This document shows, piece after piece, positions 26,376 through 35,161 of a stretch of DNA of 64,000 nt. The DNA is from Lachnospiraceae bacterium (GTDB lineage Bacteria; Bacillota; Clostridia; Lachnospirales; Lachnospiraceae). The notes under the pieces were generated by a model, which saw nothing but the letters and a program-made list of their open reading frames with translations, had not been told where the DNA came from and did not search any database. Both the position numbers and the translations under genes were made by a program. Positions within the stretch are counted from its first letter, which is position 1. Every line of letters starts with the position of its first letter. The DNA lies in NCBI GenBank assembly GCA_009774395.1, contig VSNQ01000003.1, forward strand, positions 1-64,000. Reading direction: 5' to 3'.

Positions 26376-26682
26376 CAGCAATTTCTTTAAACGCTTCCAA
26401 ATATGCCCGCAGCGTCGCCGCCGAAACACTAATCTGCTCCTCAACGCGCTGTTTATCTTCCTTTGTATCCATTACGCTATGTGTCAACAATAACTGCTGC
26501 ATCTGCTGTACATTGGAAGAAATCGCGTCCAGCGTAATAATTAATGGTACTCTCTGCGCCGCAATTTCATTGCCTGCCGTCCCAAGTTGTTTTAGGGAGA
26601 TCAACCCCATAAAGGAAGAAGCAATCCCAACCAATGCTACCAAGAGCAATGGAATGATTACTTTTGTCTTTAAACTTCTCAT
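26305..26682 (-). pseudogene. N-terminal fragment of a methyl-accepting chemotaxis protein
   Basis: The product starts with a membrane segment (KVIIPLLLVALVGIASSFMGL) and a helical four-helix-bundle type sensor piece (GNEIAAQRVPLIITLDAISSNVQQMQQLLL), as in chemoreceptors. The frame closes at 26305 after entering lectin-gene sequence. No second membrane segment, HAMP or signalling domain follows. The start has GGAG upstream. It joins the LamG-like fragment near 26340-26360. Confidence 0.75.
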
Positions 26683-26999
26683 GCCTTAAATTTTCTCCTT
26701 TCACACAAGCAACAACTGTCTGTCAATGTTTAAGATCATTTCCGTCCATTCGTTACCCCAATTCTAGCAGAACTTTAATAATATTTCTATAAAAATTTGT
26801 AAATAAATGATATATTTTTATTAGTTTTCGACAATTGACTGTATTACTAGCATGAACTTGTTTGCATATTTGTTATAAAAACATTGGTTTTTATCCTTTT
26901 ATTTTACAGCAATTTCTATATTTTTTAGCAATATTTCAAATCTAATAAATCACCCATACTCCGCCTTAACAGCTTATTTTTTTACACGAGTCTGCACAT
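26683..26999. other. Non-coding, very AT-rich gap
   Basis: No ORF on either strand. It holds the region upstream of the chemoreceptor remnant and AT-rich candidate promoter words, none convincing. Confidence 0.4.
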
Positions 27000-27052
27000 A
27001 AAAAGAACTGCTGTTTTACAATTCAATTATTTGTTGTAATTACAGCAGTTCT
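27000..27052 (-). terminator. Terminator after the 595-aa membrane-anchored protein gene
   Basis: On the minus strand AGAACTGCTGTAATTACAA pairs with TTGTAAAACAGCAGTTCTTTT, ending in a T run. R4-like end sequence GACAGTTCCTTAG lies between it and the gene stop (27065-27078). Confidence 0.75.
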
Positions 27053-27092
27053 ATTTATATTATTGACAGTTCCTTAGCATATCAAATTCGAT

Positions 27093-28880
27093 TTAATAAT
27101 ACGCTGGTGCATCCGTTCCATTTATCAATGCTTCAATATCCTCCATTGACATATCTAAAAAGTCAATAGAAAGTGCAGGCACTTCTACTTCTTTATCGGT
27201 CGGCTCTGTCGCAATGGAGCCGGACATTATCAATAAATCTTCATCATCAATATTCAATGTAACATTGTCAAGCTTTAACGTATACCCCTTGCCTTTCTCA
27301 ATATTCTGAAATTCGCCGGAGCCTGAAATAGAAAGTTCCTCGGATTCCGCTTCCAGAGCAAGCAGAATATCAAAAGATTTCTCTTGATAATTCCAATCGT
27401 TCTTATATTTTACAATTAAATCTTCAACTTGACCTGTTTCGCCAAGCGACAGTTCTATATCCTCTTTATACCACTCCTCGCTGACCTTTGCATTTCTGTC
27501 AATGCCTATGTATACTTCATCAGAGCTGCTTTTAAAATAAAAACGTCCGCTTATTGTATCCATTGCTCGCTCTTCGCCTGTAAAATTAAAATCCATTGCG
27601 ATAGCATCCACACCATCACCCTCTACCGGAATATCCTGCGGTGTAGAAATATTCACAATCCTTCCTTTCGCATCAAAATACGTATGGCAAACAAAGTCTT
27701 CCTCAAGCTGAAGCCCAAGAAATAACTCCATCATTTCATCGGCTTCTTGCTTAAATTTCTCCAAGTCTACTCCGGACAGTGCATTTCTAGCAGCTGCGGA
27801 ATCCAATACTTCTTGATAGTACTGACTGCCCATTATATCGTCCTTTAAACTTTTCAAATATTCATTTATAGATTCTTTTGGAATACGGATTGCTACTCCG
27901 CTGCATTTTACTTCTTTATCACCGATCCAAACCGCCTTTTTTTCTCGGACAGCCGTCAATTCCCTTGCACTTTGTAACGCATCTGTAAATTTAGCAAAAA
28001 TATCAGATAGTTCTGCTTGGCTCTGCTCGGTTTCTGCCGCTTCCATATTTTCTGAAAAAAGTTCCATTGTATAATCTTCTGGAAGCTCACTCTCTAAAAA
28101 GCGCGCCCATGCAGATTCATTAAATTTTTTGCCAAAGTCGGTTAGTTCCACACTGTAAACTTCCTCCGACACAATTGGACATTGAAAAAATATGGAGTTG
28201 CTCGCACCGTCAGTAACCAATTCTCCTATTGGAAGAGTCATTCCATATGCGCCGACCCCCAATTCTGCGCTTGCTTTTTTATTTTTCCAATCTGTAACCA
28301 AATCCATATTTATGTCAAAATCTATATTTTCATAGTCATATGATTCAGGCAGTACAAATGTCATATCTGCCTGAAACTGCATTGGATTCTCACGCTGAAA
28401 CGCAGTAATTTCGTCAAATCCAATATCCTCAGAAATGGAACTATTGTATGTTTCCATTTCCTTTGCCATAATATCCATACCCTGTTCATACAGTTTCTGG
28501 GGATCGGTACCAGCAAGAGGATCGCGAAATACCCGCCACGCAAGCACGCCTACCAACACAACGGCGACCACTGCGGCAACAGCAAAAATAATGCCTGCTT
28601 TGCTCTTTTTCGGCGGTTGCGGCGTACCCATCGGCATCCCACCGCCCTGATATCCCCCTGTATATGTCTGATTCTGTGCTCCAAACGGCGAATTCATCCC
28701 CCCCTGCTGACCTGCGTTCGTGCCGGACTGCTGGTAGTTTTGCACCACCTGCGCAAAACTTGGCGTTGTTCCCTGCTGTCCTGTTGCAGCGGTATCACTT
28801 TGCTGCGGCTGCTCCTTTGATAACGATACCGACTCTGTATCACTGTTTTGATTGTTTCCAAAATTATTGTTCTCTTCCAC
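27093..28880 (-). CDS. Large membrane-anchored protein of unknown function (595 aa)
   Basis: GTG start at 28880 with GGAG seven bases before it. Residues 1-90 are a disordered cytosolic tail rich in Gln, Asn, Gly and Pro (MNSPFGAQNQTYTGGYQGGG). One membrane helix follows at about 95-117 (AGIIFAVAAVVAVVLVGVLAW). The rest, about 475 residues, is outside the membrane, acidic and mostly alpha-beta (VLPESYDYENIDFDINMDL, KEVKCSGVAIRIPKESIN, VCHTYFDAKGRIVNISTPQ). This layout is common in Lachnospiraceae membrane-anchored proteins (DUF6583-like), but I do not know the function. It is read after an orphan ABC ATPase gene with a 138-base gap containing an R4-like end. Confidence 0.75.
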   Translation of the reverse strand: MEENNNFGNNQNSDTESVSLSKEQPQQSDTAATGQQGTTPSFAQVVQNYQQSGTNAGQQGGMNSPFGAQNQTYTGGYQGGGMPMGTPQPPKKSKAGIIFAVAAVVAVVLVGVLAWRVFRDPLAGTDPQKLYEQGMDIMAKEMETYNSSISEDIGFDEITAFQRENPMQFQADMTFVLPESYDYENIDFDINMDLVTDWKNKKASAELGVGAYGMTLPIGELVTDGASNSIFFQCPIVSEEVYSVELTDFGKKFNESAWARFLESELPEDYTMELFSENMEAAETEQSQAELSDIFAKFTDALQSARELTAVREKKAVWIGDKEVKCSGVAIRIPKESINEYLKSLKDDIMGSQYYQEVLDSAAARNALSGVDLEKFKQEADEMMELFLGLQLEEDFVCHTYFDAKGRIVNISTPQDIPVEGDGVDAIAMDFNFTGEERAMDTISGRFYFKSSSDEVYIGIDRNAKVSEEWYKEDIELSLGETGQVEDLIVKYKNDWNYQEKSFDILLALEAESEELSISGSGEFQNIEKGKGYTLKLDNVTLNIDDEDLLIMSGSIATEPTDKEVEVPALSIDFLDMSMEDIEALINGTDAPAYY

Positions 28881-29018
28881 TTTTTATCTCCTTATCATTC
28901 CCCATATCTTTTATACTGCACGGCAAAAAGATTTACCATATCGCTACGCCAGGATTATCTGATGCCGCAGATGGACATTTATACAAGTCAAATTGATGTG
29001 TTATTTATTGACAGTTCC

Positions 29019-29702
29019 TTAATATAACTGCATCAGCAGCTTTTCGCCGCGTACTTCTCTGTCAATTTCCTTACAGATTCCTCCTTTTAAAACATAAACT
29101 CTATCGCAGATATCCAAGTCAACCTCCTCATGGGTGGCAAGCAGTATCGTACCACCAATCTCCCGATACATTACTAAATAGCTCCGAATATCTGCTTTTC
29201 CCAAAAGATCCAGTGCTGCGTCTGGTTCATCTAAAATTAAAACCGGCGGGCGTCCGGCAAGTGCGCAGCCAATGCTAACCCGCTTTTTCATGCCGCCGGA
29301 AAGCCTGCCAGCCTTCAAACGAACCATATGGTCAATTCCAAGCACCTTTAAAAAACCCTCATTTATCTCATGTTCCAACAGTCCTTTATTCTGGTACCAT
29401 ATCAGCAGATTATCCCAGACACTTAACTCTGGTATTAGGTTGCTGTCCTGTGGTACATATCCAATATACTGTCGGAATATTTTTATTCCTGAATGTCCAG
29501 ATGCTTTCTGTCCGTCAAAATAAATCCCGCCGCTCTTTGGTGTGCGAAGCCCTGCTAAAATATTTAACAGCGTCGATTTTCCGCAGCCATTTTCACCTAC
29601 TATTCCGATACACTCTCCTGCATTCGCCGTAAGGTGGACACCACACAGCACAGTTCTTCTGCCGTATCCGCTTACAATATCCTTCGCTAACATCCGTTCC
29701 AT
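29019..29702 (-). CDS. Orphan ABC transporter ATP-binding protein
   Basis: A 227-residue ATPase: Walker A GENGCGKST near residue 37, Q-loop YVPQDSN near 80, signature LSGGMKKRVSIGCALA near 131, Walker B VLILDEPDAALD near 153 (Asp in place of the usual Thr in DEPTAALD), H-loop ATHEEVD near 188. The start at 29702 follows GGGAG; a longer frame to 29747 has no site. No permease gene is adjacent: upstream is a Rep_3 initiator, downstream a membrane-anchored protein, which could be a partner in an unusual system. Substrate unknown. Confidence 0.88.
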   Translation of the reverse strand: MERMLAKDIVSGYGRRTVLCGVHLTANAGECIGIVGENGCGKSTLLNILAGLRTPKSGGIYFDGQKASGHSGIKIFRQYIGYVPQDSNLIPELSVWDNLLIWYQNKGLLEHEINEGFLKVLGIDHMVRLKAGRLSGGMKKRVSIGCALAGRPPVLILDEPDAALDLLGKADIRSYLVMYREIGGTILLATHEEVDLDICDRVYVLKGGICKEIDREVRGEKLLMQLY

Positions 29703-29746
29703 TTCGCACTCCCTGCAACTGCCTTTATCAAACGCCACACCGAACA

Positions 29747-30835
29747 CTAATTTGATAAAATCTGCTGTTCAAACGCCTCAATATCCAACTGTTCATATGT
29801 GGTATTCAAATCCTTATTATTCCAGCTTGAACCGCGGTTGCCACCTTGTCGCAGCGGTTCATAATATCCATTTTTCAGAATGGTCAGCACATAACCGACT
29901 TTATTATCCACTTTCTTATTCATTGTATATGTAAGAATTTCAAAAAGCTGCTCATGCGTGCGGTCATTTGCCTTGGCTGTGCGCAAAATATCTTTTGCTT
30001 CCTTGAGATTGCATTCAAAAACGTCAATTACCTCCTGCTCCTCTGCCGTTGCAATTACAGATTCGCCGTCTTGTTCAATGGTTTCATACTCCACAATAGT
30101 GGGACGCCTGCGCGGAACCTTTTTTACCTTAAACCGTACAGCGCCAATGCCTTTCTGTCCGCTGGGCAGCCGCTCCTGAATTAGTTCATACTCAAATGAA
30201 ATATCCGTGTTTCCATTAATCTCCTCATATGGTTTATCAAGAATTTCGCGTTTAACATTGCTGTTAGCATAAGATTCTGGTATTTTCATCATTTTTCTTA
30301 ATTCGTCAAAAGGGATAACAAATGTGCCGCCATTAAAGTTTTCCTTATTTTTTAGCAAATAATATAAGCGCTTGGAATACTTCTTTGTGAGGTTGAGCGG
30401 ATATTCAATCCGATAGTAAGCGCCCTGCTTGGCAGACATAATCATTTCCTTTACTTCGGGATGAAGATCCAGCACAATCTTGCTGCGCCCCTCATCGCCG
30501 CGCTTTTTCTGATACTTTATCTTACTAAACCACGGATAATAAATATCGGTTCCTTCGTCTTCCTTTAAGCGAAAACCCAGTCCCTCAAACTTCTTTACTG
30601 CCTTTTGCAGATAGGAATATGCATTAGACTCATCCTGCAGATTATAGAGATGTTTCACATCATTAATATTAATTTCATATCTTGTATTTTCCTCTGTGTC
30701 ATCCCCTTCGCCTACAATACCAAGCAAGATATCCAAGATATCATTCTGTCTTCTGTCCAAGTCATATCTTGCCTCTATAATTGTCTGTGGTCTAAATGCA
30801 ACTTCCTTACCACCCATTTTCTTCTTACGACTCAT
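29747..30835 (-). CDS. Rep_3 superfamily replication initiator (RepB-like)
   Basis: A 362-residue protein of the plasmid-type initiator replication protein family. Two winged-helix domains are visible: residues 18-120 (RPQTIIEARYDLDRRQNDILDILLG, DESNAYSYLQKAVKKFEGLGF) and 125-240 (YPLNLTKKYSKRLYYLLKN, TFVIPFDELRKMMKIPESYAN). The C-terminus (MNKKVDNKVGYVLTILKNGYYEP) is family-like. The start has GAGAGG upstream. Such proteins usually start plasmid replication at iterons; I see no iteron array here, only two CAGTATTTT repeats at about 30931-30948. It may be a domesticated initiator or a trace of an integrated plasmid. Confidence 0.85.
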   Translation of the reverse strand: MSRKKKMGGKEVAFRPQTIIEARYDLDRRQNDILDILLGIVGEGDDTEENTRYEININDVKHLYNLQDESNAYSYLQKAVKKFEGLGFRLKEDEGTDIYYPWFSKIKYQKKRGDEGRSKIVLDLHPEVKEMIMSAKQGAYYRIEYPLNLTKKYSKRLYYLLKNKENFNGGTFVIPFDELRKMMKIPESYANSNVKREILDKPYEEINGNTDISFEYELIQERLPSGQKGIGAVRFKVKKVPRRRPTIVEYETIEQDGESVIATAEEQEVIDVFECNLKEAKDILRTAKANDRTHEQLFEILTYTMNKKVDNKVGYVLTILKNGYYEPLRQGGNRGSSWNNKDLNTTYEQLDIEAFEQQILSN

Positions 30836-30989
30836 CTAAAAACCTCTCTTCGTAAGGCACTCCACATCACCCTATCATTTCTATCATACGCCTAAAACAC
30901 AATAAAGGCAAACCCTTTTTTGAAATTCCAGTATTTTCAGTATTTTGTATATTTATGGCTGTCGTTTTATAAAGCTTGACTGTAATTAT

Positions 30990-31841
30990 TTATGCCAAAA
31001 CAATAATCTCACCTTTTGCCTGCGGGTCATCCTGTATCAGTTCCTCGACAGAAGGCACCTTAATGCGCCCTGAAAGCGGATTTTTAATGCTGACAACTGG
31101 TGAGCAGATTTCCGCTTCTACTTCCGACTTTTCAAAACATAGATCTGCCTCCAGCAATTCGCAGTTTACAAGCTTTAATCCCTTGCAGTAACAAAGCGGC
31201 TGCGTACCCGATATCCTGCAATTCTCAAACGTTACATTTTCGCAGTACCATGCAAGATACTCCCCGCTTAACACGCTATTGCGCACAGTTACATTCTTTG
31301 CATGCCAAAGGGCATCTTTTGTATGAAATACACAGTTTTCAAACACAGAATCCGTAATATACTGAAACGAATATTTACCCTCCAGTTGCACGTTGTCAAA
31401 TATAAGATGGTCTGAACGCATCATAAAATATTCTCCCTGCACAGTACAGTCTTTCATTGCTATATTATGTACAAACCACCCAAACTCCGGTGAAAGAATA
31501 TCACAGCCCTGCATCTGAATATCACTACATTCCCGCAATGCTTTAATTCCGTGCAGTTTGGTATCTGTAATTTCAATCCCGCAGGAATACCACAATGCAG
31601 CACGGCATAACTGCGTCAGTTCTGAATCGAAAATTTTTAACCCCGTATCATGCCAAAAGGGATAACGCAAATTAAAAAAACTATTGTAAACTGCGATATC
31701 ACGGCTTTCCTTTAAAGCACTTTCTCCGTCTGCCGGCCCGTCAAAAGTACAGTTTCTTACAACAATCCCTGAACTTCCATATAAAGCACGCTCCATATCA
31801 AATGTTCTATTTTCAACTATCATGTTATCTGTACCCTCCAT
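30990..31841 (-). CDS. DUF3737 family beta-helix protein
   Basis: About 283 residues made of repeated short beta-helix turns: FDMERALYGSSGIVVRNCTFDG, ESRDIAVYNSFFNLRYPFWHD, ITDTKLHGIKALRECSDIQMQGC, NVTVRNSVLSGEYLAWYCENVTFENC. This is the DUF3737 (right-handed parallel beta-helix) pattern; the family is cytosolic and of unknown function. Two starts are possible: ATG 31841 (AAAGGGG upstream) and ATG 31823 (GGAGGG upstream); both sites look good, and family members usually begin near the second. It is a single gene. Confidence 0.88.
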   Translation of the reverse strand: MEGTDNMIVENRTFDMERALYGSSGIVVRNCTFDGPADGESALKESRDIAVYNSFFNLRYPFWHDTGLKIFDSELTQLCRAALWYSCGIEITDTKLHGIKALRECSDIQMQGCDILSPEFGWFVHNIAMKDCTVQGEYFMMRSDHLIFDNVQLEGKYSFQYITDSVFENCVFHTKDALWHAKNVTVRNSVLSGEYLAWYCENVTFENCRISGTQPLCYCKGLKLVNCELLEADLCFEKSEVEAEICSPVVSIKNPLSGRIKVPSVEELIQDDPQAKGEIIVLA

Positions 31842-31960
31842 ACGATTAACCCCTTTCCAAAATAATGACACAATCTTTTATGGAAAGATTATACATAATT
31901 CCGTGTGATTTGTCATCCCTAATCTTAAGAATCTGTGTTTTTTTGCAATAGTATAACATA

Positions 31961-32086
31961 GGGGGTTGTCGCAATAAGCTTTGATGATACAAGATATAGT
32001 ATAAATCACAGCACAGTATTAGACTATCTAGTATCCGTTTTCCTTAATACGACAGCCCCGTAAGAAATCGTAGTGATTGCACTGCA
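31961..32086 (+). repeat. R5 repeat
   Basis: About 99 bp from GGGGGTTGTCGCAATAAGC to TTAATACGACAGCCCC, followed by TAAGAAATCGTAGTGATTG, the same tail as at 3840. It fills part of the gap between the DUF3737 gene and the lipoprotein gene. Confidence 0.75.
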
Positions 32087-32144
32087 TCAAATGAATTGTA
32101 CTAAAAAATAAACATATGTTTACCACTTGATTATCATTGCAGTA

Positions 32145-32173
32145 TTGACGAACACGCAGGCATATGTTATAGT
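32145..32173 (+). promoter_or_regulatory. Sigma-A promoter for the lipoprotein gene
   Basis: TTGACG (32145-32150) and TATAGT (32168-32173), 17 bases apart. The leader to the start codon is about 145 bases. Confidence 0.75.
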
Positions 32174-32323
32174 AGTTAATTAGTACAGTATTTCCACAAG
32201 CTGACAGAAGATTTGCATACGCCGTGGAGAATGCGGCAAAACAGGACATACTGTACACAATACTTGGTTAAGGGCGCGTTCTCTAAAGTATATTGATAAG
32301 AATGAAAAGAGGGAGAAAAGGAA

Positions 32324-32989
32324 ATGAAAAAGTTAAAGAAAATCGCACTGTTACTTGTAGGTGTATTAATGGTTGGTATGCTTGCTGGCTGCGGACAAAA
32401 ATTTGATGCACAGGCTTATGTAAAAGCTTTACTGGATGCTTCCTACAAAAATGATTCGGCTGCATTTGTCAGCACAAAGGTTGGTACCGCAGAAGAAGCT
32501 GCCGCATTATATGAGGAAGGTATTGATTCTGAGTTAGACGCACTGCTTTCTACATTTGATACTTTTGATATTGATGTTTCTGACGAATCCAAAGCAGAGT
32601 TCCGTCAAATTGTAAAAGATTTACTCAGCAAGGTGAAATATACTGTAGACAGTGCAGAAAAACAGGACGACGGTTCGTACGTTGTTACGATTACATATGA
32701 GCAGATGAAGTTCTTTGAGCCGTTTATGGCTGAGTTTGAAACAATTTCTGAAAGCTTAGCTACTGAATGGATGGAAGCAGAAGAAGGCGCACTTTCTGAA
32801 GATGAAATGATGGAACAGCTTATTGTAGCTTATAAAGACAGTATGGTGAAAGCTCTTGAGAACGTAGAGTATGCAGAAGCGGATACCGCAACCGTTACTG
32901 TTGAATTAATCGACAATGTATACACACCGGATCAGAGTGATGTAGAGAATCTTGAGATGGTATTTTTCGATACAGACTTTCTGAATTAA
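32324..32989 (+). CDS. Putative lipoprotein (221 aa)
   Basis: A lipoprotein signal peptide (residues 1-23) with lipobox LAGC: MKKLKKIALLLVGVLMVGML then AGCGQ. The mature part is acidic and helical (FDAQAYVKALLDASYKNDSA, AAALYEEGIDSELDALLSTF) with a strand segment near residues 110-130 (DGSYVVTITYEQMKFFEPF), like DUF5105/DUF3887-type outer-surface lipoproteins of Clostridia. No function is known. It has its own promoter, an AAAAGGAAA site and a strong terminator. Confidence 0.82.
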   Translation: MKKLKKIALLLVGVLMVGMLAGCGQKFDAQAYVKALLDASYKNDSAAFVSTKVGTAEEAAALYEEGIDSELDALLSTFDTFDIDVSDESKAEFRQIVKDLLSKVKYTVDSAEKQDDGSYVVTITYEQMKFFEPFMAEFETISESLATEWMEAEEGALSEDEMMEQLIVAYKDSMVKALENVEYAEADTATVTVELIDNVYTPDQSDVENLEMVFFDTDFLN

Positions 32990-33017
32990 TCAAAATGTAA
33001 TAAGAGAATGTGTTAAA

Positions 33018-33052
33018 TGGGGCTGTTATAATAACAGCCCCAAACCATTTTT
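33018..33052 (+). terminator. Strong terminator after the lipoprotein gene
   Basis: GGGGCTGTTAT pairs with ATAACAGCCCC around a two-base loop region, followed by a T-rich run after a short AAACCA. Confidence 0.85.
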
Positions 33053-33060
33053 ATTTTATT

Positions 33061-33161
33061 TATACTCACGAGCGATTGATTTTCCTTTCTGCACAGCACG
33101 TATCGCCCGTTTATGCAATATGGCTGTGCAAAAATTGAAAATCTTAACGGTCGTTAGTATA
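33061..33161. repeat. R1 palindromic repeat
   Basis: Bounded by TATA, oriented as the 9707 copy, between the lipoprotein terminator and the ABC exporter stop. Confidence 0.88.
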
Positions 33162-33193
33162 TTATCCCCTGCGGAAAGGATAAGCTACTAAAT

Positions 33194-35161
33194 CTATATG
33201 TAATATTGTGCCTGTGCATTCCACATTTTGTAATATTTCTGTTCTTTCTCTTCCAAAAGCTGCTCATGAGAACCACATTGTATTAAGCATCCTTTGTCCA
33301 ATACAATAATTCGGTCGCACATACGGCAAGAGGACATTCTATGACTAATAAATAACACAGTTTTTGTATTATCTGAAGTAATCCGATAAAAATTTTCGAA
33401 CAATTCTGCCTCCGCATAAGGATCAAGTGCCGCGGTCGGTTCATCCAAAATCATGATTTGCGATTCTTTGTACAATGCTCTTGCAATTGCTGCCTTCTGC
33501 GCTTCTCCACCGGATAGATCCACGCCATTTTCGTCAAAATCATGAAACAGCGGCTGACGGATTCCTTGCTCCCACTGACTAACTTTCTCCTTTATCCCAG
33601 CCTGATCCAGACAATTCCAGACCCGACTTTCCTGATAATCAAGAGAAGATTTATCAGATTTATCAGATTTATCTTCCCTACTCACCGCGCAGTCTGTATG
33701 CCGTTCTTGCAGCATATTTTCTCTGCATGGGTCTTTGTATAAAGACGAAGCGGATATATTTTCTGCCAGCGGAAATGCAAATAAAGCAAAATCTTGAAAA
33801 ACAGCCGAAATATATCCCATATATTCTGCATAGGAGTAGCTTTGGATATTGTGCCCATTTAGAAGAATCTCTCCCTCGGTCGGCTGATACAAGCGGCACA
33901 GCAGCTTTATTAATGTTGTTTTGCCAGAACCATTTTCCCCGACAATTGTAATTTTCTCTCCTCTTTTTATTGTAAAAGAAATATTTTTTAATACCCATTT
34001 TTCACTTTCCGGATAGCGAAAGCCAACATTGCAGAATGTGATTTCCTTGCAGCATTGCAGCGGAACTTGTTCCTGCTGTTCTTCTTTTGTGTTTTCTGCT
34101 AAATCCATATATTCAAAGTATCGAATCAAATGTTCATTATTATTGCGAAGATCCGTAACCGTCTGTGCTGCATTATGAAAAGCCTCAATAAGCTGCATAA
34201 CAACCGCGTAAAAAATTACAATACTTCCTGCCCCCATTACACCGGCTGCCGCCTGCTGCGCTACAGTTAAATAAACCACACTTCCACAGACGCAGGAACA
34301 TAAAAGCTTTATTCCATCGCACTCATTTAAAGCCCGCAGCTCTCTTTGATTCCCTTTCCAAAAGGGCTGATAGCAGTTCTTTTGGCTTTCCTCTATAATT
34401 TTATCCGTTTGATGATAAATTCTGGCATCCAACGCCGCATTTTCGTCTGATAAATACTGCATTGTAAAGTAATCTCCATAACGCTGGTATTTCGCGCCCT
34501 GTTGAAATATCTGAAAACTAACGTCAAAACGTCTGCCTGCCATTTTGCAGGACACCCAGACGCACACCCCCACCAACACAAGCAATCCTGCACTATCTTT
34601 GATAAAAATACCGCAATCTATACCTATACGGCTCTGCAAAATGGTATTCCATACCGAATAAATACCAAATCCCAGTGCTCCCAAGACTGAACAAATATTT
34701 GCAGAAAGTACATCCATATCCCAATACAAGCTTGCCATACCTCCGCCAAAAGTTTGGATGCTCCCCGACACCCAATCCCGCAGCTGCCTTGTACTGTTTC
34801 GCTCCAACAGTTCAAACGGTATCTGGTGTGCATGGTTCGTTAAATGGATTTCATGCGCACAAAACAAATAACTGTACCCAACTGCGACTTTTGCTTCCTC
34901 TGCATTTTTGTAAAGTGTTAATATAAATGTAATTAAAACAGTGCCTGTTATCAATCCAAACAATTTGTCTATATTTTTTCCTGCCAGCAGCTCCTCTATT
35001 ACTGCTGCTGACAGCCATATTGGAAGATAAAAGCAACACATTTTCAAAAAATTCCTTCTATATATATGCTTCATCTGCCCAGCAAGCATTACTTCAAATT
35101 CCTTTAAACCACGCCTTATCAATGCAAGATCTTCTCTAAGCGTTCTCCCACTTTTCTGCAT
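33194..35161 (-). CDS. ABC exporter, second half (membrane and ATPase domains fused)
   Basis: A 655-residue fused exporter. Membrane domain: about residues 35-340 with six helices (MCCFYLPIWLSAAVIEELLAG first). ATPase domain from about residue 390: Walker A VGENGSGKTT, signature LSGGEAQKAAIARALY, Walker B IMILDEPTAALDP, H-loop SHRMSS. An unusual insert of about 50 residues lies between the Q-loop region and the signature (DPCRENMLQERHTDCAV, then DKSDKSDKS), encoded in part by a 9-bp triplicate repeat. ATG at 35161 follows GGAGGG; it overlaps the partner gene by 26 bases. The pair probably forms a heterodimeric peptide or lipid exporter; no precursor peptide gene was found. Confidence 0.92.
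   Translation of the reverse strand: MQKSGRTLREDLALIRRGLKEFEVMLAGQMKHIYRRNFLKMCCFYLPIWLSAAVIEELLAGKNIDKLFGLITGTVLITFILTLYKNAEEAKVAVGYSYLFCAHEIHLTNHAHQIPFELLERNSTRQLRDWVSGSIQTFGGGMASLYWDMDVLSANICSVLGALGFGIYSVWNTILQSRIGIDCGIFIKDSAGLLVLVGVCVWVSCKMAGRRFDVSFQIFQQGAKYQRYGDYFTMQYLSDENAALDARIYHQTDKIIEESQKNCYQPFWKGNQRELRALNECDGIKLLCSCVCGSVVYLTVAQQAAAGVMGAGSIVIFYAVVMQLIEAFHNAAQTVTDLRNNNEHLIRYFEYMDLAENTKEEQQEQVPLQCCKEITFCNVGFRYPESEKWVLKNISFTIKRGEKITIVGENGSGKTTLIKLLCRLYQPTEGEILLNGHNIQSYSYAEYMGYISAVFQDFALFAFPLAENISASSLYKDPCRENMLQERHTDCAVSREDKSDKSDKSSLDYQESRVWNCLDQAGIKEKVSQWEQGIRQPLFHDFDENGVDLSGGEAQKAAIARALYKESQIMILDEPTAALDPYAEAELFENFYRITSDNTKTVLFISHRMSSCRMCDRIIVLDKGCLIQCGSHEQLLEEKEQKYYKMWNAQAQYYI
33647..33672. 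repeat. 9-bp repeat, three copies, inside the ABC exporter gene
   Basis: AGATTTATC is repeated three times with a 9-base period, encoding DKS-DKS-DKS on the minus strand in the ATPase insert. Confidence 0.8.

Noticed and set aside
30836..30989. Iterons or an origin next to the Rep_3 gene
   Set aside because: Only two short CAGTATTTT words are seen, too few and too short for an iteron array.
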